This document shows positions 15,034 to 24,462 of a stretch of DNA of 41,987 bases, one piece after another. The stretch is taken from NCBI GenBank assembly GCA_047972265.1, contig JBKEAM010000022.1, positions 1 through 41,987 on the forward strand. The letters are read 5' to 3'. Every line of letters begins with the position of its first letter. Position 1 is the stretch's first letter. This stretch comes from JAAYCI01 sp047972265. Lineage in GTDB: Bacteria; Bacillota; Clostridia; Oscillospirales; Ruminococcaceae. The translations under genes and the position numbers were made by a program. Below the pieces are notes generated by a model. That model searched no databases and was not told where the DNA came from. It worked only from the letters and a program-made list of their open reading frames with translations.

Positions 15034-16902
15034 TTAGGCACTTTCTGCATTTTCAAACTGGCTATTGTACAGCTCTGCATAAAATCCATTTTGTGCAATT
15101 AGGTTATCGTGTGTACCTGTCTCTACAATATCACCATCACGCATAACCAAAATCATATCGGCCCCGCGTATGGTAGAAAGGCGGTGCGCAATTACAAAGC
15201 TTGTGCGCCCTTCCATCAGTTTTGACATGGCTTTTTGAATGGCGAGCTCGGTACGGGTATCTACACTGCTTGTGGCCTCATCCAGTATCAAAATTTTAGG
15301 GTTAGCCAAAATTGTACGTGCAATGGTAAGCAGCTGTTTTTGTCCCGCCGAAATATTGCTGGCTTCTTCATTTAGCACCATATTATAGCCGTCCGGCAGG
15401 GTACGTATAAAGTGATCTGCCTGTGCCGCTTTGGCGGCGGCCTTTACCTCTTCGTCGGTAGCATCCAGACGCCCATAACGAATATTTTCCATAATGGTAT
15501 CGTTATACAGCCAAGTATCTTGCAAAACCATGCCAAACATAGAGCGCAGACCATTGCGGCTATACTGTTTAAGATCATATTCATCCACCAAAATAGCCCC
15601 GCTGTTAACATCATAAAAGCGCATTAGTAATTTTACCATGGTGGTTTTGCCTGCCCCGGTAGGGCCTACAATGGCAACCTGCTGGCCCTGCTCTATCATG
15701 GCAGAAAAATCGTGAATAATGGTTTTTTCGGGCGTGTAACCAAAACTTACATGGGCAAAATATACGCTGCCCGAAACATCCTCGGGTTGTACAGGCGTTG
15801 CAATGTCGGGTACCTCTTCGGGTTCTTCTAAAAAGGCAAATACACGCTCGGCCGCGGCGGCAGTTTGCTGCAGCACGTTAGAGGAGTTAGCAATTTGGGT
15901 AATGGGCTGGGTAAAGTTGCGCACATACTGTATAAATGCCTGAATATCACCAATGGTAATGGCACTGCTAAGGGCAAAAAATCCACCCAGCACAACCACC
16001 ATTACATACCCTATGTTGGTTACAAAGGTCATTACAGGCATCATCAATCCACCCAAAAACTGGCTTTTCCAGGCGGCTTTGTACAGCTTTTTATTGGTTT
16101 TGCCAAAATCCTCGTTGCTTTGCTCTTCGTTATTAAAGGCCTTAATAACCAAATGCCCGCTGTACATTTCTTCTACTTTGCCGTTTGCCTCGCCCAAATG
16201 CTGCTGTTGTGCCTGGAAAAACGGCTGACTTTTTTTGATGATTTTACCCACCAAAAACATAGAAATGGGCAGGATAAGCAGTGTGATGAGGGTCATCCAT
16301 ACATTAATAGAGAACATCATTACCGTTACACCTATCAAGGTGCTTACCGAAGTTACCATTTGCGGCAGGCTTTGATTTAGGGTTTGGGTAAGGGTGTCTA
16401 CATCGTTTGTGATAACACTAAGCACATCACCATGGCTTACTTTATCAAAATAAGAGAGTGGAAGCTTGTTGATCTTTTCGCTGATTTGGTTGCGCATGGA
16501 GTAGCTTACCTTGGTGGAAATACCCGACAGAATAAAGCCCTGCACATATTGCAACACCGCACTGATAAGGTAGATGCCAAGACAGAACAAAAGAATTTCT
16601 CCGATGGCGTTAAAATCTATTCCGCCGGTACCGGTAATCATGGCAACAAGGCCCTCGGCCAGTTTATTGGTGGCCCTTGCCATAATTTTGGGCCCCACAA
16701 TAGAAAACACGGTAGACCCTACCGCCACTATTAAACAAGCAACAATAGCCGGCATGTATTTTTTTAAATAAGCGGCAAGCTTTTTCATGGTGCCGCCAAA
16801 ATCTTTGGCTTTTTCTCCGGGCATCATTGCGCCGGGCGCGCCGGGTCCACCTCTCATGGGAGAATTTTGGCGTTGTTTTATTTCAGTTTTTTTATCACTC
16901 AT
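15034..16902 (-). CDS. heterodimeric ABC exporter subunit, catalytic-Glu half
   Basis: This 622-residue half-exporter has a Gly/Pro/Met-rich cytoplasmic start (residues ~12-35), six membrane helices (~45-345), then an ATPase domain with Walker A GPTGAGKT (413-420), non-canonical signature ISAGQ (517-521), Walker B Asp541-Glu542 and H-loop His573. It keeps the catalytic residues, while its partner encoded just upstream lacks both the Walker B Glu and the H-loop His. It is therefore the hydrolysing half of a BmrCD-like multidrug exporter. The ATG overlaps the partner's stop (ATGA), and GGAGGA sits inside the partner's last codons. The substrate is unknown; control by the MarR gene at the head of the operon points to a toxic compound. 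Confidence 0.9.
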   Translation of the reverse strand: MSDKKTEIKQRQNSPMRGGPGAPGAMMPGEKAKDFGGTMKKLAAYLKKYMPAIVACLIVAVGSTVFSIVGPKIMARATNKLAEGLVAMITGTGGIDFNAIGEILLFCLGIYLISAVLQYVQGFILSGISTKVSYSMRNQISEKINKLPLSYFDKVSHGDVLSVITNDVDTLTQTLNQSLPQMVTSVSTLIGVTVMMFSINVWMTLITLLILPISMFLVGKIIKKSQPFFQAQQQHLGEANGKVEEMYSGHLVIKAFNNEEQSNEDFGKTNKKLYKAAWKSQFLGGLMMPVMTFVTNIGYVMVVVLGGFFALSSAITIGDIQAFIQYVRNFTQPITQIANSSNVLQQTAAAAERVFAFLEEPEEVPDIATPVQPEDVSGSVYFAHVSFGYTPEKTIIHDFSAMIEQGQQVAIVGPTGAGKTTMVKLLMRFYDVNSGAILVDEYDLKQYSRNGLRSMFGMVLQDTWLYNDTIMENIRYGRLDATDEEVKAAAKAAQADHFIRTLPDGYNMVLNEEASNISAGQKQLLTIARTILANPKILILDEATSSVDTRTELAIQKAMSKLMEGRTSFVIAHRLSTIRGADMILVMRDGDIVETGTHDNLIAQNGFYAELYNSQFENAESA

Positions 16903-19127
16903 GCCAGTTCCTCCTTCGAGAGTTGGCTTTCGGCTATTTCGCGGTATTCTTCGCAGGTTTTAAGCAGCTCTGCATGGGTGCCTTTGCCTACTATACGGCC
17001 TTGGTCCAGTACTATAATCTGCTCTGCATACATAATGGTAGACACACGCTGTGCAACCACCAAAACGGTAGAATTTTGAGTATAGGGTTTCATCGCTTTG
17101 CGCAGGCGAGAATCTGTGGCAAAGTCCAGCGCAGAGAAACTATCGTCAAAAATATACACCGGGGCTTTTTTTACCAGTGCGCGCGCAATAGAAAGACGCT
17201 GCCTCTGCCCGCCCGATACGTTGGTGCCGCCCTGGCTGATTTCACTCTGAAATCCATCTGCCATTTGGCTTACAAAATCTTCTGCCTGGGCTATTTGCGC
17301 CGCAACATGTATTTCTTCTTCTGTCGCTTCTGTTTTTCCAAGCCGCAGGTTCTCATCTACAGTGCCCGAGAACAAAAGGCCCTTTTGGGGCACATACCCA
17401 ATATTTTGGCGCAGCTCGTGCTGCTTTAAATCCCGTATATCAATTCCATCTATGGTAATTGCACCCTCTGTAGCATCATAAAAACGGGGCACCATATTGA
17501 TTAATGTAGATTTGCCGCTGCCGGTAGAGCCTATAAAGGCAGTGGTTTGCCCTGGGTTTGCCGTAAAGCTTATATTGTGCAAAACATCCTCGTCGGCACC
17601 CTCGTACCGAAACGCAACATTTTTAAACTCTACAATCCCTTTTGCCTGATGCCCCAGTGTTTTGGGCGCTTTGGGGTCTTTAATTTTATCTTCGCTTATC
17701 AATACCTCGTTGATACGCGCGGCCGAAACAGATGCGCGGGGCACCATAATAAACATAACCGCAATAAACAAAAAGGCCATAACAATTTGCATTGTATATT
17801 GTATAAAGGCCATCATATCGCCCACCTGTATAGTGGCCTGAGAAATTTGGTCGGCACCCACCCACACAATCAGCAGGGCAATTGCGTTCATTACAAACAT
17901 CATAAGCGGCATCATAAGGGCAATGGCACGGTTTACAAACAGGTTGTTTTGGGTTAGGTCTTTATTGGCCTTGTCAAACCGACTTTCTTGAAATTTTTGG
18001 TTGGAAAATGCCCTTACCACCATTGTACCCGATAGATTTTCTCTCGAAACCTGGCTTAAACGGTCTATCAGGCTTTGCATCTTTTTAAACTTTGGCATTA
18101 CCACCACAAACAATACCAAAATAACACAGAGGATAACCACTACTGCAAGGGCGATAACCCAAGACATGTTTAGCGATTTTCTGAGTGCCATAATAGCGCC
18201 GCCAATGCCCATAATGGGCGCATATACAAGCATGCGCATACCCATGGTATACAGCGTTTGTACCTGGGTTACATCGTTGGTGGTACGGGTAATTAAGCTG
18301 GAGGTTGAAAAGCGATCCATTTCGGTATTGGTAAAGCCCGTAACCTTGGCAAAAACATCCCGGCGCAAATCTCTGGCAATGGCAGCGCCAATGCGCGAAA
18401 AGCAAAAACCAGCGCCCACAGCGCACACAAGCACCATAAGGCTAAAGCCCAGCATTTTTGCACCGGTAAGCATTATGTACCCTGTTTGCATACTGCCAAT
18501 GTCTGCCCCCATTTGCTGGTAATAAGCCTTATTTAGGGTAGCAGCCACCGAGTTGGCAATGGCGTCCGGGCTTTGGGCCGATTGTTGTATGGCAGCATCA
18601 AAACTGCCCTGCGGCGCGGCGGCAATGGCCGGAAGCATGGGTTGCAACGCCTCTAAATCAAAGTCGGCCGTAGTTTCGGTTCCACTGCCCACTTCTACGC
18701 CATTTGCCCCTGCCACCTGCTGCACATACAGCATAAATGCATATCCCGCATGAGAAAATGCACTGTCTGCGGTGTCAAGCTCTTCTTTGTCTCCGGTGCG
18801 CACCATTGCATCATAGGTAGCGGCCTCGGGAAATACTTTATCAATTTTTTGCTGTTCTTTTTCGGTTAACTGGCTGTATGGGGTATAGGCCGCGTCTACG
18901 GCTGCCGCATCTTCTTGCGGCATAAAGCGCTGCATAAGCTGGTAGGCCGTTTGGGGGATTGCTTCGGGCGCCAGCTCATCTATTCCGCTTTGCATAATAC
19001 CCACATTTACAATATTGCTCATCATATTGGGCAGGTTTAAATCCATCATTGCCTGTCCAAACAAAAAAACAACCGCCAACAGCACCATGCTGATATAGGG
19101 TTTTAAATAACGGCTTAGTTTTATCAC
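16899..19127 (-). CDS. heterodimeric ABC exporter subunit with large extracytoplasmic insert
   Basis: This 742-residue half-exporter has its first helix at ~11-30 and the second not before ~217. About 170 residues between them (Ala/Gln/Asp-rich, few aromatics) must therefore lie outside the membrane; ordinary exporters have a loop of some 20-30. BmrD-type subunits carry a smaller such cap. The ATPase domain has Walker A GSTGSGKS (533-540), canonical VSGGQ (637-641), Walker B Asp661-Asp662 instead of Asp-Glu, and Gln693 in place of the H-loop His, so its own site is degenerate. The start is GTG 19127, overlapping the marR stop (GTGA). It is second in the marR operon. Confidence 0.9.
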   Translation of the reverse strand: MIKLSRYLKPYISMVLLAVVFLFGQAMMDLNLPNMMSNIVNVGIMQSGIDELAPEAIPQTAYQLMQRFMPQEDAAAVDAAYTPYSQLTEKEQQKIDKVFPEAATYDAMVRTGDKEELDTADSAFSHAGYAFMLYVQQVAGANGVEVGSGTETTADFDLEALQPMLPAIAAAPQGSFDAAIQQSAQSPDAIANSVAATLNKAYYQQMGADIGSMQTGYIMLTGAKMLGFSLMVLVCAVGAGFCFSRIGAAIARDLRRDVFAKVTGFTNTEMDRFSTSSLITRTTNDVTQVQTLYTMGMRMLVYAPIMGIGGAIMALRKSLNMSWVIALAVVVILCVILVLFVVVMPKFKKMQSLIDRLSQVSRENLSGTMVVRAFSNQKFQESRFDKANKDLTQNNLFVNRAIALMMPLMMFVMNAIALLIVWVGADQISQATIQVGDMMAFIQYTMQIVMAFLFIAVMFIMVPRASVSAARINEVLISEDKIKDPKAPKTLGHQAKGIVEFKNVAFRYEGADEDVLHNISFTANPGQTTAFIGSTGSGKSTLINMVPRFYDATEGAITIDGIDIRDLKQHELRQNIGYVPQKGLLFSGTVDENLRLGKTEATEEEIHVAAQIAQAEDFVSQMADGFQSEISQGGTNVSGGQRQRLSIARALVKKAPVYIFDDSFSALDFATDSRLRKAMKPYTQNSTVLVVAQRVSTIMYAEQIIVLDQGRIVGKGTHAELLKTCEEYREIAESQLSKEELA

Positions 19128-19615
19128 TTGTGCTTTTCTCCTTCAGAAAGAGTTTTACTGGCATTTTCAAGGGCAATGCCAAATTCGTGCAGCATTTTAA
19201 TCATTTCTTCTGCCCGTTCGGTTCCAATTTCTTTTAGGGCAAGCTGTAAATTGGCTTTTACCATTTCAAAGGCAGCTTCGCCCTTTTTTTTGCCTTTTTC
19301 GCTAATTTGGATGTAAGAAACACGCCTGTCTTTTTCGTCGGCATACCGCTTTACAAATCCTGTTTTTTCCAGCTCGGCCACTCGTCTGGAAACACCCGGT
19401 ACACTTTGGTTTGTGGCTTTTGCAATTTCACCTATGGTTGGCCTTCCTTTAACAGAAAGCCTTGCAATGGTATGCATCATAGATAAATCCCCGCGGGTAA
19501 TGGGGGGCTTTGGGTGCATGCCTGTCCACGATTTTTGGAGCCGCCTAATTTCTGACATTAAAGAATGAGCCAGTCTGCTTTCATCATCCGGCTCAATATC
19601 CCAATTGGGGTGCAT
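19124..19615 (-). CDS. MarR family transcriptional regulator
   Basis: This is a 163-residue winged-helix regulator. The DNA-binding part spans ~45-110: RGDLSMMHTIARL, RPTIGEIAKATNQSVPGVSRRVAELE and the wing KRYADEKDRRVSYIQI. The flanking helices dimerise. MarR proteins usually repress efflux genes and release DNA when a phenolic or toxic ligand binds. It heads an operon with the two exporter subunits, with overlapping stop and start codons. ATG 19615 follows GGGAGGAATT. Directly downstream of its promoter are paired GTTAAC palindromes that probably serve as its operator. Confidence 0.9.
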   Translation of the reverse strand: MHPNWDIEPDDESRLAHSLMSEIRRLQKSWTGMHPKPPITRGDLSMMHTIARLSVKGRPTIGEIAKATNQSVPGVSRRVAELEKTGFVKRYADEKDRRVSYIQISEKGKKKGEAAFEMVKANLQLALKEIGTERAEEMIKMLHEFGIALENASKTLSEGEKHK

Positions 19616-19641
19616 AATTCCTCCCTGCTTATATATGTAAC

Positions 19642-19708
19642 ATTGTTAACTGTTAATATTGTTAACTAACTCGTTATTATATTTTAGCACTCTTTTTTAT
19701 TCTGTCAA
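19642..19708 (-). promoter_or_regulatory. marR operon promoter and candidate operator
   Basis: Minus-strand TTGACA (19703-19708), 16 bases and TGC-extended TAAAAT (19681-19686) form a strong promoter. Downstream, ATTGTTAACT occurs twice in direct repeat (19642-19651 and 19658-19667). Each copy contains the palindrome GTTAAC, with the two hexamers 16 bases apart centre to centre. The placement between promoter and ribosome site suits MarR autorepression; binding is inferred. Confidence 0.68.
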
Positions 19709-19864
19709 TCGTAAATTTTGTTTATTTAAAGCAGAGGCTTTTATTTTTATATTTATGCTTTTGCACATGTTTTTTTGCCGATTAAAGCTTAAACCAAAAT
19801 CTCTTTCTGCTGCATTTTTCCGCATTTAAATAACGCCTTTTATCTATTTACTGCATTGCAAACA

Positions 19865-19893
19865 AAAATCCCCCGCCAATGGCAGGGGATTTT
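19865..19893 (-). terminator. intrinsic terminator of the PBP1A gene
   Basis: AAAATCCCCC and its near complement (19865-19874 with 19884-19893, one mismatch), plus GCC/GGC, form a hairpin followed on the minus strand by a T run. It lies 11 bases after the stop. Confidence 0.82.
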
Positions 19894-19903
19894 AATAAAA
19901 CAA

Positions 19904-22825
19904 TTAGGCTGCGGGAACTTCCTCCGGCACTATTACACCATCGGAATGAAGCCAACATTCTCCCGGCTGCATACCGCCAACACGGTAGTACCCGGTTTGT
20001 GTATCTGTACAGTTGGGACCCGCCAGCTCTCCCGTTGCACGGCAGAAAGTTTTTTCTTCCACACCCTCGGGTTTAGCCGCAAAGCTTATCACCGGCATGT
20101 CGGCCTGTACATTTTCCATTACGGTTTTCCACATTATCTGCGGCGGTGCCCCTACATACGCGTAAGAGCTGATGGGGTTTTTAACGCCCTCAATTGCATA
20201 GTCAAATCCCCACCAAACCGCGCTTACATAGTAGGGGGTAAGGCCTACAATCCAACGGTCGGTATGGTTATCGGTAGTACCCGTTTTTGCAACCGAGTCC
20301 ATCTCTCCGGCAGGCGCCATGCCATTACCGGTACCGGTTGCCCTTGTTTGTGTACCACGACTGCCTCTTAAAACAGTAGAGAGCATACGGTTCATAATAT
20401 AAGCGGTTTCGGGGTCTATCGCCTGTACCGAAGTGATTTCGGGTTGCAGATACAACATACCGTTTGCATCCCGTATCTCGGTATAGCAATGCAACGAGTT
20501 AAAAACACCGCCGTTACCAAACATTTGGAAAGCACCGGCCAGTTCGTACGGTGTCATACCATGTGTTAAAGAACCCAGAACCATTGGAGACAGGTCTATA
20601 TCTCTTACATCCAGCGATTCGATCTGAAGGGTATCCGTCATAAACTCGTACATTACCTGCGGCGTTACCCTTTGGCCCATATCCACCGCAACGGTATTTA
20701 ACGAACGGGCAACCGCGTCTACCACCAATACACCTGTATCGGGCGGCTTAGATTGACCCGCGTTTTTAGGCCAGTTTAGTATTGGTGTGCCATCCTCTGC
20801 AGTTTGATAGGGTGACAGAGCCTCCTTAAATGAATCCTGCACCAACTGCGAGTAATAGGTGTAGTTATAGTCTATGGCCAGTGCATAGGCGCCAATCGGC
20901 TTCATGGTAGAACCTACCTGACGCTGAGAATCTACGGCTCTGTTTTGCACCAAGCTGGCGGTTTTTTCTCCAATACCACCCACTACACCCTTTAATGCTC
21001 CGTTATAATCAATAACCGCCATGGCGGACTCGGGATATTCACGCACAGTGGTGGTAGTGCCGTCGTCCTGCTCTTTTTCAACATCGCGGTAAATTGTATC
21101 GGGGAAGATATATCCATCGGCAAGGTTGCCAATGCCTTTTTCGTACTGGGTTTCCATTTCGGTTTGCAATTTCACATCCATAGTGCTGTAAATCTGCAAA
21201 CCACTGCTGTAGTATTTTTGTATAGCGATTGCACGGGATATATCGTAAGTGTTTATCATATCCTCTACAACAGCTTCCAGCAGGGCATCCTCAAAATAGC
21301 TGTTTACTGCCTGCCCAGAGGAATTTTCGTCACCTTCGTTCAACCCCAAAGGCTGCTGTACCGCATTATCGTAGGTAGCTTTGTCTATTTTACCTGTTTG
21401 ATACATAAAGGTTAGCACATCATCCCTACGTCCTTTACAGGCATCGGGATTTTTAAAGGGATCGTACGCGCCGGGCTTTTGGGTAATACCGGCAATGGTT
21501 GCCGCTTCCCAAACAGTTAAGTCTTTAGCTTCTTTATTAAAGTAACGTTTAGCACCACTTTGCACCCCTACAAGGTTGCCGGAGAGGGGCATGGTGTTAA
21601 GATATGCTTCCATGATCATATCTTTACTATATTCTTTATTTAAGCGATAGGCGCGGAAAATCTCTCGTATTTTTCGCTCGTAACCGGCTGTTCTGTCTCC
21701 ATCTTCGCCAACAACTTCGTTTTCACCTGTGATATTTTTTACAAGCTGCTGGTCCAGAGTAGACGCACCGAAGGAGCTTTTCAGCCCTAAAACTTCGTTA
21801 ACACCCGCATACACGGTACGGCCAATATAAAATCCTTTTTCGTTGGTCCAAAAATCGCGATCCTCTGTGGCAACCAACGCATCGGTTAAGTAGGTGGGCA
21901 CGTCTTTTAGCTCTACCCACATAGAGTTGCTGTCTCCCGAAAGCTCACGGCTTAAGATGTAATCCTTCTCTTCTGCCGCATTGGGGTTATCGGGGTTTAG
22001 CACATAAATTTGGCTGTTGGAAGAAAGCTCTGTACGCAGGTTTTCAAGGTCTAAAATATCTTGGTCGTTTGCTGTGGCATCTACCAGATAATTTGTAAGA
22101 CCAATAACCACAACACAGCCAACCACTACCACCACACAGGCTAACGCAAAGCAAACCTTTAAAATGTTTGCAATAATAATTTTGGTTGTAGATTTTTCGC
22201 CGGTTCCCTTTGGAGGACGTCCCCCACCGCTGCCGCTGCCTGCCTTAGCGGCATTACCGCCATTGCGGGCGGGCGGTGCGCCGTTTGCACCAGCTGCTTT
22301 TGCGCCGGCCGGGGGCCTTTTGCCATTTACGCCGCCTGCTTGCCTGCCTGTTTGCGGCTCGGCTTTTGATGCCAGGCGGGTTTGGTAAGTCTCTTGCTCT
22401 TGTGCCGCCCGCTGCGCGCGACGATCTGCTGGCATTTGCTGGGCACCTGCCTGCTGTGCCGGAGCCGCCGCCCTGTTTTGTTGCTGCGGCATTTTTTGCT
22501 GGGGTTGCTGTGGCATTGTTTGGCGCGGCGCAGCCTGCTGCGGCATAACCTGCCGGGGGGCTGCCTGCTGGGGCATCCTTTGTGGGGGCTGCTGCGGCAT
22601 TGTTTGGCGCGGCGCGGCCTGCTGCGGCGCCTGCGCACCCTGCCCGGCCACATAATACTGGCGGGGGGGCGGGGCTTGTTGCTGCCTATTTACAGGTGAG
22701 GCTTCCCTCTCTGCTGCCAATGTCTGCTCGGGAAACATATCGTATTCTCTGCTGGGGCGTGGGTTGGATGCACCCTGCCCCGGAACACGATTGCCCCGAT
22801 TTTGGTTGTTAAACTGGTCGCTCAA
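19904..22825 (-). CDS. pbpA: class A penicillin-binding protein (PBP1A)
   Basis: This is a bifunctional peptidoglycan synthase of 973 residues. Residues 1-215 are a disordered cytoplasmic tail rich in Gln, Pro, Ala and Arg; a single membrane anchor follows (~217-247). The glycosyltransferase-51 domain has catalytic Glu321 in VATEDRDFW and STLDQQLVKN further on. The transpeptidase has Ser639 in STMK, SLN at 708-710 and KTGT at 847. The C-terminal ~60 residues hold three cysteines (928, 939, 957). It polymerises lipid II and cross-links the wall outside the membrane. The long N-terminal tail is unusual in length and carries a MPQQ repeat block. The start is TTG 22825, with GGAGG 7 bases upstream. 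Confidence 0.92.
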   Translation of the reverse strand: MSDQFNNQNRGNRVPGQGASNPRPSREYDMFPEQTLAAEREASPVNRQQQAPPPRQYYVAGQGAQAPQQAAPRQTMPQQPPQRMPQQAAPRQVMPQQAAPRQTMPQQPQQKMPQQQNRAAAPAQQAGAQQMPADRRAQRAAQEQETYQTRLASKAEPQTGRQAGGVNGKRPPAGAKAAGANGAPPARNGGNAAKAGSGSGGGRPPKGTGEKSTTKIIIANILKVCFALACVVVVVGCVVVIGLTNYLVDATANDQDILDLENLRTELSSNSQIYVLNPDNPNAAEEKDYILSRELSGDSNSMWVELKDVPTYLTDALVATEDRDFWTNEKGFYIGRTVYAGVNEVLGLKSSFGASTLDQQLVKNITGENEVVGEDGDRTAGYERKIREIFRAYRLNKEYSKDMIMEAYLNTMPLSGNLVGVQSGAKRYFNKEAKDLTVWEAATIAGITQKPGAYDPFKNPDACKGRRDDVLTFMYQTGKIDKATYDNAVQQPLGLNEGDENSSGQAVNSYFEDALLEAVVEDMINTYDISRAIAIQKYYSSGLQIYSTMDVKLQTEMETQYEKGIGNLADGYIFPDTIYRDVEKEQDDGTTTTVREYPESAMAVIDYNGALKGVVGGIGEKTASLVQNRAVDSQRQVGSTMKPIGAYALAIDYNYTYYSQLVQDSFKEALSPYQTAEDGTPILNWPKNAGQSKPPDTGVLVVDAVARSLNTVAVDMGQRVTPQVMYEFMTDTLQIESLDVRDIDLSPMVLGSLTHGMTPYELAGAFQMFGNGGVFNSLHCYTEIRDANGMLYLQPEITSVQAIDPETAYIMNRMLSTVLRGSRGTQTRATGTGNGMAPAGEMDSVAKTGTTDNHTDRWIVGLTPYYVSAVWWGFDYAIEGVKNPISSYAYVGAPPQIMWKTVMENVQADMPVISFAAKPEGVEEKTFCRATGELAGPNCTDTQTGYYRVGGMQPGECWLHSDGVIVPEEVPAA
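22505..22615 (-). repeat. APRQ-x-MPQQ repeats in the PBP1A tail
   Basis: Three near-identical nine-residue units (APRQTMPQQ, APRQVMPQQ, APRQTMPQQ) start at residues 71, 89 and 99, with further MPQQ copies between and after them. The DNA is GC-rich and repetitive, so copy number may vary between strains. Confidence 0.75.
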
Positions 22826-23235
22826 AGCAAAACCTCCTCTGGGAGTATGTCGAAATGACAGGCAAAATTTGCCTATACAAGTACAACGAATTAAACTGCA
22901 ATACGCTTCATTATATCTCTATTTGACAAAATTGAAAAGTTACAGTTTGCCATTACCTTCTTTTTAATGTGTGCAAGTACATTTTTATCAAAATACAAAA
23001 ACATCTTTAGTATGTGCTTTTATTTGTAATTCATTGTTTGGTTTAGCTGTTTTATGGCGCTGCTTTTGATATATTTTTGGTATGAATTTACCGTTTGTTC
23101 ATTAATTAAAACCTATTCCATTCATTCTTTTTAAACAAAATATCGTTTTTTCGTTTAAAAACACTTATTTTCTCCACTGTATCTTGTCACTTCTATTTTA
23201 AAAACTCGCTTTTATCCACGGTGGCAAATAAATCC
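22826..23235. other. AT-rich non-coding stretch upstream of PBP1A
   Basis: About 400 bases without a credible gene. A minus-strand TATAAT at 22910-22915 is a possible -10 for the PBP1A gene, but its -35 is weak. The rest (22960-23220) is very A+T-rich with no conserved structure that I can see. Confidence 0.5.
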
Positions 23236-23267
23236 AACAGCCTCTGCACCAAGGCGCAGAGGCTGTT
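23236..23267. terminator. hairpin ending the sugar ABC operon
   Basis: A perfect 12-bp stem (23236-23247 with 23256-23267) is present. The T run is better on the plus side (TTTAGGTTTTT) than on the minus side (GGATTTATTT), but it is the only terminator-like structure after the minus-strand operon. Confidence 0.65.
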
Positions 23268-23297
23268 TAGGTTTTTAAAGCTTATGTGGCTTTTGGC

Positions 23298-24425
23298 TTA
23301 TTCGTAAACCAAATCGGTAATGTCGGCATCGTTCAGGTTAGAAGAATCATACCATTTTGCGCCGGTGTCAACAATTTCGCTTGCAGCGGTTTCGCCTTTG
23401 ATGGCTTGTACGCTCAGCTCAACAGCTTTATAGCCAATTTGGAAAGGATCCTGTGTGATGGAACCATAGAACCAGCCGTTTTCAACGGCAGTACGCTGAG
23501 TTTTGCCTGCGTCAAAGCCAATGGCAATAATGCCGTTGTATTTGCCGCCTTCGGCAAATTCCTGTCCATCGTTAGAAGCAGCAAGGATGCCGCCGGCAGC
23601 GTTTTCGTTAGAACCGTAGATAGCGCTGAGGTTGCCTGCGCCCAGCAAAGTCTCGGCACCGGTCTTCATAGCATCGGCAGCGGTGGTGGGGGGTACGTTT
23701 ACGTTGATAACCAATTTTGCTTCGCCAGAAGCAGCCTTGTTGTATTTGTCGTGTCCTTTAACTTCTACGTTCTCTTCACCAACCAGTTCAACCAGTTTGT
23801 CGATAAAACCGGCAGTACGGTTTACAACAGATTCAGAAGTTGCATCCTGAGAAAGAACGCCTACATATACGGGGCTTGCGCCGGTGGCAGCGTCTAATGC
23901 TGCTTTAAAATCTTCGTTGGCATACAGGTGCTCGGCAGCAATACCGGCAGCAGCTGCGTTATCGGTAGAAGCAGTTGCGAAGATAGCGCCTTCGGGAGCA
24001 TTGGGAACGCCAGAGTCAAAACCGATTACGGGGATACCCTGCTCTACACACTGATTCAGCAGTTCCATAACCGACTGAGTATCCAAAGCGGCCAAAGCGA
24101 TTGCATCGGGTTTTTTGTCGATGGCGGATTTCAGCATATCAACCTGCACAGCTACGTCGGTTTCGCTGGGAGGGCCATCAAAAGTGATTTCTACATCGTA
24201 GTCAATAGCGGCCTGCTCGGCGCCTACTTTAACTACCTGCCAGAACTGGTGCTGGAAACCTTTGGAAACGATAGCGATATAGGGCTTGTCGCCTGTAGCG
24301 GTAGAACCGGTGGCGGGTGTAGAACCTGACGCCGCGGGTGTTGATGCTGTGGTACCACAAGCTACCAGAGAAAGCGCCATTACGCATGCAAGTACAATTG
24401 CGAGAAACTTTTTGTTAAATGCCAT
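23298..24425 (-). CDS. sugar ABC transporter substrate-binding lipoprotein
   Basis: This 375-residue lipoprotein has signal peptide NKKFLAIVLACVMALSL with lipobox LVAC (Cys23), then a short Ser/Thr/Ala linker and a periplasmic-binding-protein fold of the ribose/galactose type (Peripla_BP_4). Visible family landmarks are KPDAIALAALD, GIPVIGFDSG and IIAIGFDAGKTQ. It captures the sugar outside the membrane for the permease and ATPase encoded upstream. ATG 24425 follows GGAGGAAA; the longer start at 24494 lies before that ribosome site. It is last in the operon and separated by a hairpin, which may allow extra copies relative to the permease. The sugar is not identifiable. Confidence 0.9.
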   Translation of the reverse strand: MAFNKKFLAIVLACVMALSLVACGTTASTPAASGSTPATGSTATGDKPYIAIVSKGFQHQFWQVVKVGAEQAAIDYDVEITFDGPPSETDVAVQVDMLKSAIDKKPDAIALAALDTQSVMELLNQCVEQGIPVIGFDSGVPNAPEGAIFATASTDNAAAAGIAAEHLYANEDFKAALDAATGASPVYVGVLSQDATSESVVNRTAGFIDKLVELVGEENVEVKGHDKYNKAASGEAKLVINVNVPPTTAADAMKTGAETLLGAGNLSAIYGSNENAAGGILAASNDGQEFAEGGKYNGIIAIGFDAGKTQRTAVENGWFYGSITQDPFQIGYKAVELSVQAIKGETAASEIVDTGAKWYDSSNLNDADITDLVYE

Positions 24426-24462
24426 TTCTAAATTTCCTCCTTTATTCTTGAGCAAAATATCT

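Noticed and set aside
18001..18522. 173-residue plus-strand open frame inside the ABC exporter
   Set aside because: It is the antisense of a well-conserved exporter region and lacks a ribosome site and homology.
19642..19667. Short direct repeats as a CRISPR or mobile-element end
   Set aside because: There are only two copies with a fixed operator-like spacing next to a promoter, and no spacer array or transposase.
22200..22640. Long plus-strand open frames opposite the PBP1A tail, rich in Leu/Arg/Pro
   Set aside because: They arise from the GC-rich repeats read backwards; there is no ribosome site, and the minus-strand frame continues into a clear PBP.
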